A DNA stretch of 8,534 bases, from the NCBI GenBank assembly GCA_021443045.1, contig JABUUT010000061.1, positions 1 through 8,534 of the forward strand. The letters are read 5' to 3'. The position numbers and the translations under genes were made by a program. How positions within the stretch are numbered: position 1 is the stretch's first letter; the number at the start of each line of letters is the position of its first letter. Source of the DNA: Fibrobacteraceae bacterium (GTDB taxonomy: Bacteria > Fibrobacterota > Fibrobacteria > Fibrobacterales > Fibrobacteraceae). The notes below the pieces were generated by a model. That model saw nothing but the letters and a program-made list of their open reading frames with translations. It was not told the DNA's origin and did no database searches. This document shows, piece by piece, positions 6,250 to 8,534 of the stretch.

Positions 6250-6335
6250 TTAACCATTAATAATTGATACCTCATTCCCTGGGGCCTTCACGGCGGATGC
6301 AGTTCCGGACGACTATACGTTAACCATTAACAATT
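6250..6335. repeat. Direct repeat pair TTAACCATTAA(T/C)AATT
   Basis: Two 16-bp copies (6250-6265 and 6320-6335) differ at one base and are spaced 70 bp start to start. The 54 bases between them are GC-richer and hold no gene. The second copy lies immediately after the stop codon of the radical SAM gene. No strong hairpin with a T-run was found in this stretch, so termination after that gene is not evident. Confidence 0.6.
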
Positions 6336-6336
6336 A

Positions 6337-7326
6337 TTAAAGTCCTCTTCCGTAGGCGCAGTTGTTGTCTTCGTGCATGTAGTTTCCATCATGGTAGTAG
6401 GCGGCACGGGCCCTACAGCCACCGCAGCGGTCATTGAACTTGCACTTACCGCAAAAGCCTTCATAGGCCTTGGTACGCAGATTGTTGAACACTTCGGCAT
6501 TCTTCCAAATCTCATCGAAGGGGGTATCGTGAACGTCGCCAGCCACTTCCATCATGTAGGCACAGGGGCGAACCTCCCCCACCGGGTTGATGATGCAGTA
6601 GTCCAGGCCAGCAAGGCAGCCCCGACTGTACCGGGTTTTAATGCCCAGCTGGTCGGCAATGCGCAAAAACTGGGGTGCGCAGGTTGGCTTTACAGGAATG
6701 GGCATGGTGCGGCTTTTTTCCATAATATTGCGAAGAAGCTTTTCGTATTCTGCCACATGCAGCGCATGGTCTTCAATTTCTTTTCCACGACCCACAGGCA
6801 CCAAAAAGAAAATCTGATGGTTCACCGCACCAATTCTAGCCGTAAAATCCATGATGTCAAAAATTTCGTGCTGGTTCCAGTCCATCACCGTGGTGTGGAT
6901 CTGGAACGGGAGGCCCACCGACTTGCAGTTTTCGATGCCCGCCATAGTCAGTTCAAAAGCATTAGGCAAACCGCGAAAATCGTTGTGACTCTTGGGGTCG
7001 ATGCTATCGATACTGATTCCCATGGCGCAGGCCCCGGCCTTCTTTAAATTGGAGGCCATTTCGGCGGTAATCATGGTTCCGTTGGTGCCAAAAACCGGCC
7101 GAAGCCCGTTCTTTGCCGCATGTTCCACCAGTTCGCAAATGTCGGGGCGGGTCAAAGGCTCGCCACCGCTAAAAATCATGATTTTAAAGCCAGCCCTAGT
7201 GATTTCGTCAATCAGCTTGTGGCCCTCGGCGGTAGTCAGTTCGCGGTTGCGGGTATCTCCAGCATCCTGATAGCAGTGCTTGCAAGTCAGGTTGCACTTA
7301 TTTGTGGTCATCCAAGAAACAATCAT
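6337..7326 (-). CDS. Radical SAM/SPASM protein, AhbC/AhbD/NirJ-like
   Basis: A radical S-adenosylmethionine enzyme. The 4Fe-4S cluster motif CNLTCKHC gives Cys11, Cys15 and Cys18, followed by the SAM-binding GGEP (54-57) and a TIM-barrel pattern (GTNGTMI at 80-86, SIDS at 105-108). The C-terminal SPASM domain has a rich cysteine set for auxiliary clusters: TCAP (Cys216), RGCLAG (Cys237), Cys244, Cys255, FCGKC (292, 295), RCGGCRARA (301, 304) and Cys323. TCAPQF, RGCLAGLDYC and the GGCRARAAYYHDGNYMHED ending resemble the alternative-heme enzymes AhbC and AhbD and heme-d1 NirJ proteins. No other heme gene is nearby, so the substrate is open, and peptide modification is an alternative. The length of 329 is complete. 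The start has only a weak GGA upstream. It lies 37 bp after the nucleotidyltransferase and may share its transcript. Confidence 0.9.
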   Translation of the reverse strand: MIVSWMTTNKCNLTCKHCYQDAGDTRNRELTTAEGHKLIDEITRAGFKIMIFSGGEPLTRPDICELVEHAAKNGLRPVFGTNGTMITAEMASNLKKAGACAMGISIDSIDPKSHNDFRGLPNAFELTMAGIENCKSVGLPFQIHTTVMDWNQHEIFDIMDFTARIGAVNHQIFFLVPVGRGKEIEDHALHVAEYEKLLRNIMEKSRTMPIPVKPTCAPQFLRIADQLGIKTRYSRGCLAGLDYCIINPVGEVRPCAYMMEVAGDVHDTPFDEIWKNAEVFNNLRTKAYEGFCGKCKFNDRCGGCRARAAYYHDGNYMHEDNNCAYGRGL

Positions 7327-7363
7327 GTTTCCAAAATAGAAAAAAAACGACGTTTTACAGAGA

Positions 7364-8296
7364 CTACTTGTGAATTACGGTGTGTTTTAGCCAACCAGAG
7401 TCTATACGCACATCATCCCAAATAATGGAATCTTCAATGCGGCAATTCACCAAAACGCAGTTATCCCCCACAGAAACATTGGGGCCAATTTTACAAGCAT
7501 CCAGAATACAATTTTTTCCAATGTGGCAGGGAGAAACCACTTCTGCATTCATCTTGTATTTTTCATTCATTTCAGCAGCATTGTCATTGCGACTCATTAC
7601 ATAGGCATTGGTTTGAAGAAGGGTTTCCACCAAACCACAATCCAACCATTTAGAAACAGGAGCCGTATGGAACTGGCAGCCCTTTTCAATCATCATCTGC
7701 AGGGCATCAGTCAGCTGAAACTCATTTCTTGTGCGAATATTGTTGTCCATCAAGTATTTTAGACATTCCTTGAGAACCTTTACATCCTTAATGTAGTATA
7801 TACCCACAATGGCTTCGTCAGATACAAATTCCTGAGGCTTTTCCACCAAGCGCTCAATGTGGCCTGAGCGATTTGTAACAGCCACGCCAAAACGTTTTGG
7901 ATCATCCACCTTGTAGGTGTACAAGACATTTTCCTTTTCATCGGCCAAAATAGAAAGGTCGGCCTCAAAAAGGGTATCCCCAAGAATAATCAAAAGAGGT
8001 TCGTCATCATCCACATAGGGAAGAGAGAGACTAATAGCTTCACCCAGCCCCTGAGGATTGGCCTGAAGCACCGTGCGTGTTTTTCCCCACCCTTCTTTTT
8101 TAGTGAGGAACTCGTCAACCTTTTCGGACTTGTACCCCGTAATAAAAATGGTTTCAGAGGGTTTTAAAAAAAGAGTATCGTCAACAATCCAATCTAAAAT
8201 GCTTTTTCCAGCGACGGGCAACAGACACTTGGGCAAATCCTCCGTGTAGGGACGGAGTCTAACACCATTTCCAGCAACCGGCAAAACAAATTTCAT
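7364..8296 (-). CDS. Sugar-phosphate nucleotidyltransferase with left-handed beta-helix tail
   Basis: It transfers a nucleotide from an NTP to a sugar 1-phosphate, making an activated sugar for polysaccharide or glycan synthesis in the cytoplasm. The RmlA/GlmU-type N-terminal domain shows PVAGNGVRLRPYT (6-18) with the catalytic Lys in LPKCLLPVAGK (21-31), NPQGLGEAI (80-88), the metal-binding Asp107 in LGDTLF, RFGVAV (135-140), VEKP (151-154), GIYYI (165-169) and WLDCG (217-221). Residues 256-308 carry hexapeptide-like repeats (CHIGKNCILDACKIGPNVSVGDNCVL) of a left-handed beta-helix. The form matches the longer glucose-1-phosphate thymidylyltransferases, but guanylyl or uridylyl transfer cannot be excluded. 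The start is supported by GAGG at 8307-8304, 7 bases upstream of the ATG. No acetyltransferase active site is evident in the short tail. Confidence 0.92.
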   Translation of the reverse strand: MKFVLPVAGNGVRLRPYTEDLPKCLLPVAGKSILDWIVDDTLFLKPSETIFITGYKSEKVDEFLTKKEGWGKTRTVLQANPQGLGEAISLSLPYVDDDEPLLIILGDTLFEADLSILADEKENVLYTYKVDDPKRFGVAVTNRSGHIERLVEKPQEFVSDEAIVGIYYIKDVKVLKECLKYLMDNNIRTRNEFQLTDALQMMIEKGCQFHTAPVSKWLDCGLVETLLQTNAYVMSRNDNAAEMNEKYKMNAEVVSPCHIGKNCILDACKIGPNVSVGDNCVLVNCRIEDSIIWDDVRIDSGWLKHTVIHK

Positions 8297-8337
8297 TTAT
8301 TAACCTCAAACAAAATGACTATCACATCACCCCAACG

Positions 8338-8389
8338 CAAAGATAACAAAAATAACACAAGAAAACCATATAATATCATTCAAAAAGTA
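8338..8389 (-). promoter_or_regulatory. Promoter candidates for the nucleotidyltransferase
   Basis: Two overlapping possibilities are visible on the minus strand. TATCTTTG (8345-8338) matches the -7 consensus TAnnTTTG of Bacteroidetes-type primary sigma promoters exactly, about 42 bp before the ATG, but the TTG expected about 20 bp further upstream is not clean. A sigma70-like alternative has TATATG or TATTAT within 8375-8367 and TTGTTT about 17 bp upstream of TATATG. Either is plausible in this AT-rich leader. Confidence 0.3.
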
Positions 8390-8439
8390 AAACAAAACGC
8401 CAAAATCAAGGAAAAATCCCCAAAATTTAGTAATTTCAA

Positions 8440-8507
8440 TACCGGTGACAGCCACAAAAACACTTTGGAAATTAGGGTCAAGATAGCGGAACACCCCTGC
8501 ACCGGTA
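8440..8507. repeat. Inverted repeat TACCGGTG / CACCGGTA
   Basis: TACCGGTG (8440-8447) and CACCGGTA (8500-8507) are perfect 8-bp inverted copies, each containing the palindrome ACCGGT. They enclose 52 bp. The spacing allows a stem-loop in RNA or a pair of protein-binding sites upstream of the nucleotidyltransferase, and chance is possible. Confidence 0.4.
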
Positions 8508-8534
8508 ACGCAGAGGCGGCCTGTAAGGTATCCT

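Larger units (their letters stand above)
8297..8534. other. Leader region upstream of the nucleotidyltransferase; no supported gene
   Basis: This stretch is AT-rich up to about 8440 and GC-richer beyond. It holds the ribosome binding site of the nucleotidyltransferase, promoter-like motifs and an inverted repeat at 8440-8507. Both strands stay open to the window edge (plus from an ATG at 8315, minus ending with TGA at 8327). The plus reading is Lys/Asn-rich and the minus one Phe/Ile-rich, as expected from biased noncoding DNA, so neither is called. Confidence 0.55.

Noticed and set aside
6373..7047. Plus-strand 224-codon open frame
   Set aside because: It is antisense to the radical SAM gene, whose cysteine motifs clearly define the coding strand.
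7327..7363. Possible terminator AAAACGTCGTTTTTTTT between nucleotidyltransferase and radical SAM genes
   Set aside because: The stem has at most four A-T pairs once a realistic loop is allowed, too weak for an intrinsic terminator. The T-run alone is not enough.
8327..8533. Minus-strand open frame entering from the window edge and ending in TGA
   Set aside because: Its last 35 residues are Phe/Ile/Val-rich as expected from T-rich noncoding DNA, and the part before shows no known family. It is not excluded as the 3' end of an upstream gene.
8315..8534. Plus-strand open frame of 73 codons from ATG to the window edge
   Set aside because: It is Lys/Asn-rich in AT-rich DNA and begins only 18 bp from the divergent nucleotidyltransferase start, which leaves no room for promoters. 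It has no recognisable domain. Sequence beyond the edge could revive it.

Overview
The window looks like a chromosomal segment from an FCB-group bacterium, most likely Fibrobacter or a close relative. The reasons are moderate GC, several kinds of short intergenic repeat (heptanucleotide ACCAACC-type arrays, a GTCATCCTGG...AGGATCC palindromic repeat, a TTAACCATTAA repeat) and secreted or lipoprotein-type envelope genes. The genus is an inference from memory of such repeats. No rRNA, tRNA, CRISPR array, insertion sequence or phage gene was seen.

All nine supported genes lie on the minus strand, so transcription runs from high to low coordinates. From the right: a leader region (8297-8534); a sugar-phosphate nucleotidyltransferase with a left-handed beta-helix tail (7364-8296); and, 37 bp further, a radical SAM/SPASM protein of the AhbC/AhbD/NirJ type (6337-7326). 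A 214-bp repeat-rich gap follows. Then comes a tight seven-gene series: tadA (5643-6122), a probable lipoprotein (4782-5612), a secreted right-handed beta-helix protein (4075-4785), an unrecognised 304-residue protein (3148-4062), a ZorA-like MotA/ExbB-type channel with a very long coiled-coil tail (1458-3134), a ZorB-like MotB/OmpA protein (807-1454), and an unrecognised 218-residue helical protein (142-798). The left edge holds palindromic repeats and a terminator-like hairpin (1-141).

The centre of interest is the 304-ZorA-ZorB-218 block. ZorA and ZorB together look like a proton-driven, peptidoglycan-anchored inner-membrane motor, as in Zorya anti-phage defence. However, no recognisable Zorya effector (the ZorD helicase-nuclease, the ZorE HNH nuclease or a full-length ZorC) is encoded in the window. 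Instead the pair is sandwiched between two unrecognised, apparently soluble helical proteins, with gaps of 13, 3 and 8 bp. It could be an undescribed Zorya-like defence variant, or a housekeeping envelope motor, since it is also tightly linked to a lipoprotein and a secreted beta-helix protein. The sequence alone does not decide between these.

The seven-gene series is bracketed by two inverted copies of the heptanucleotide repeat, one touching the tadA start codon and one ending a few bases past the last stop codon.
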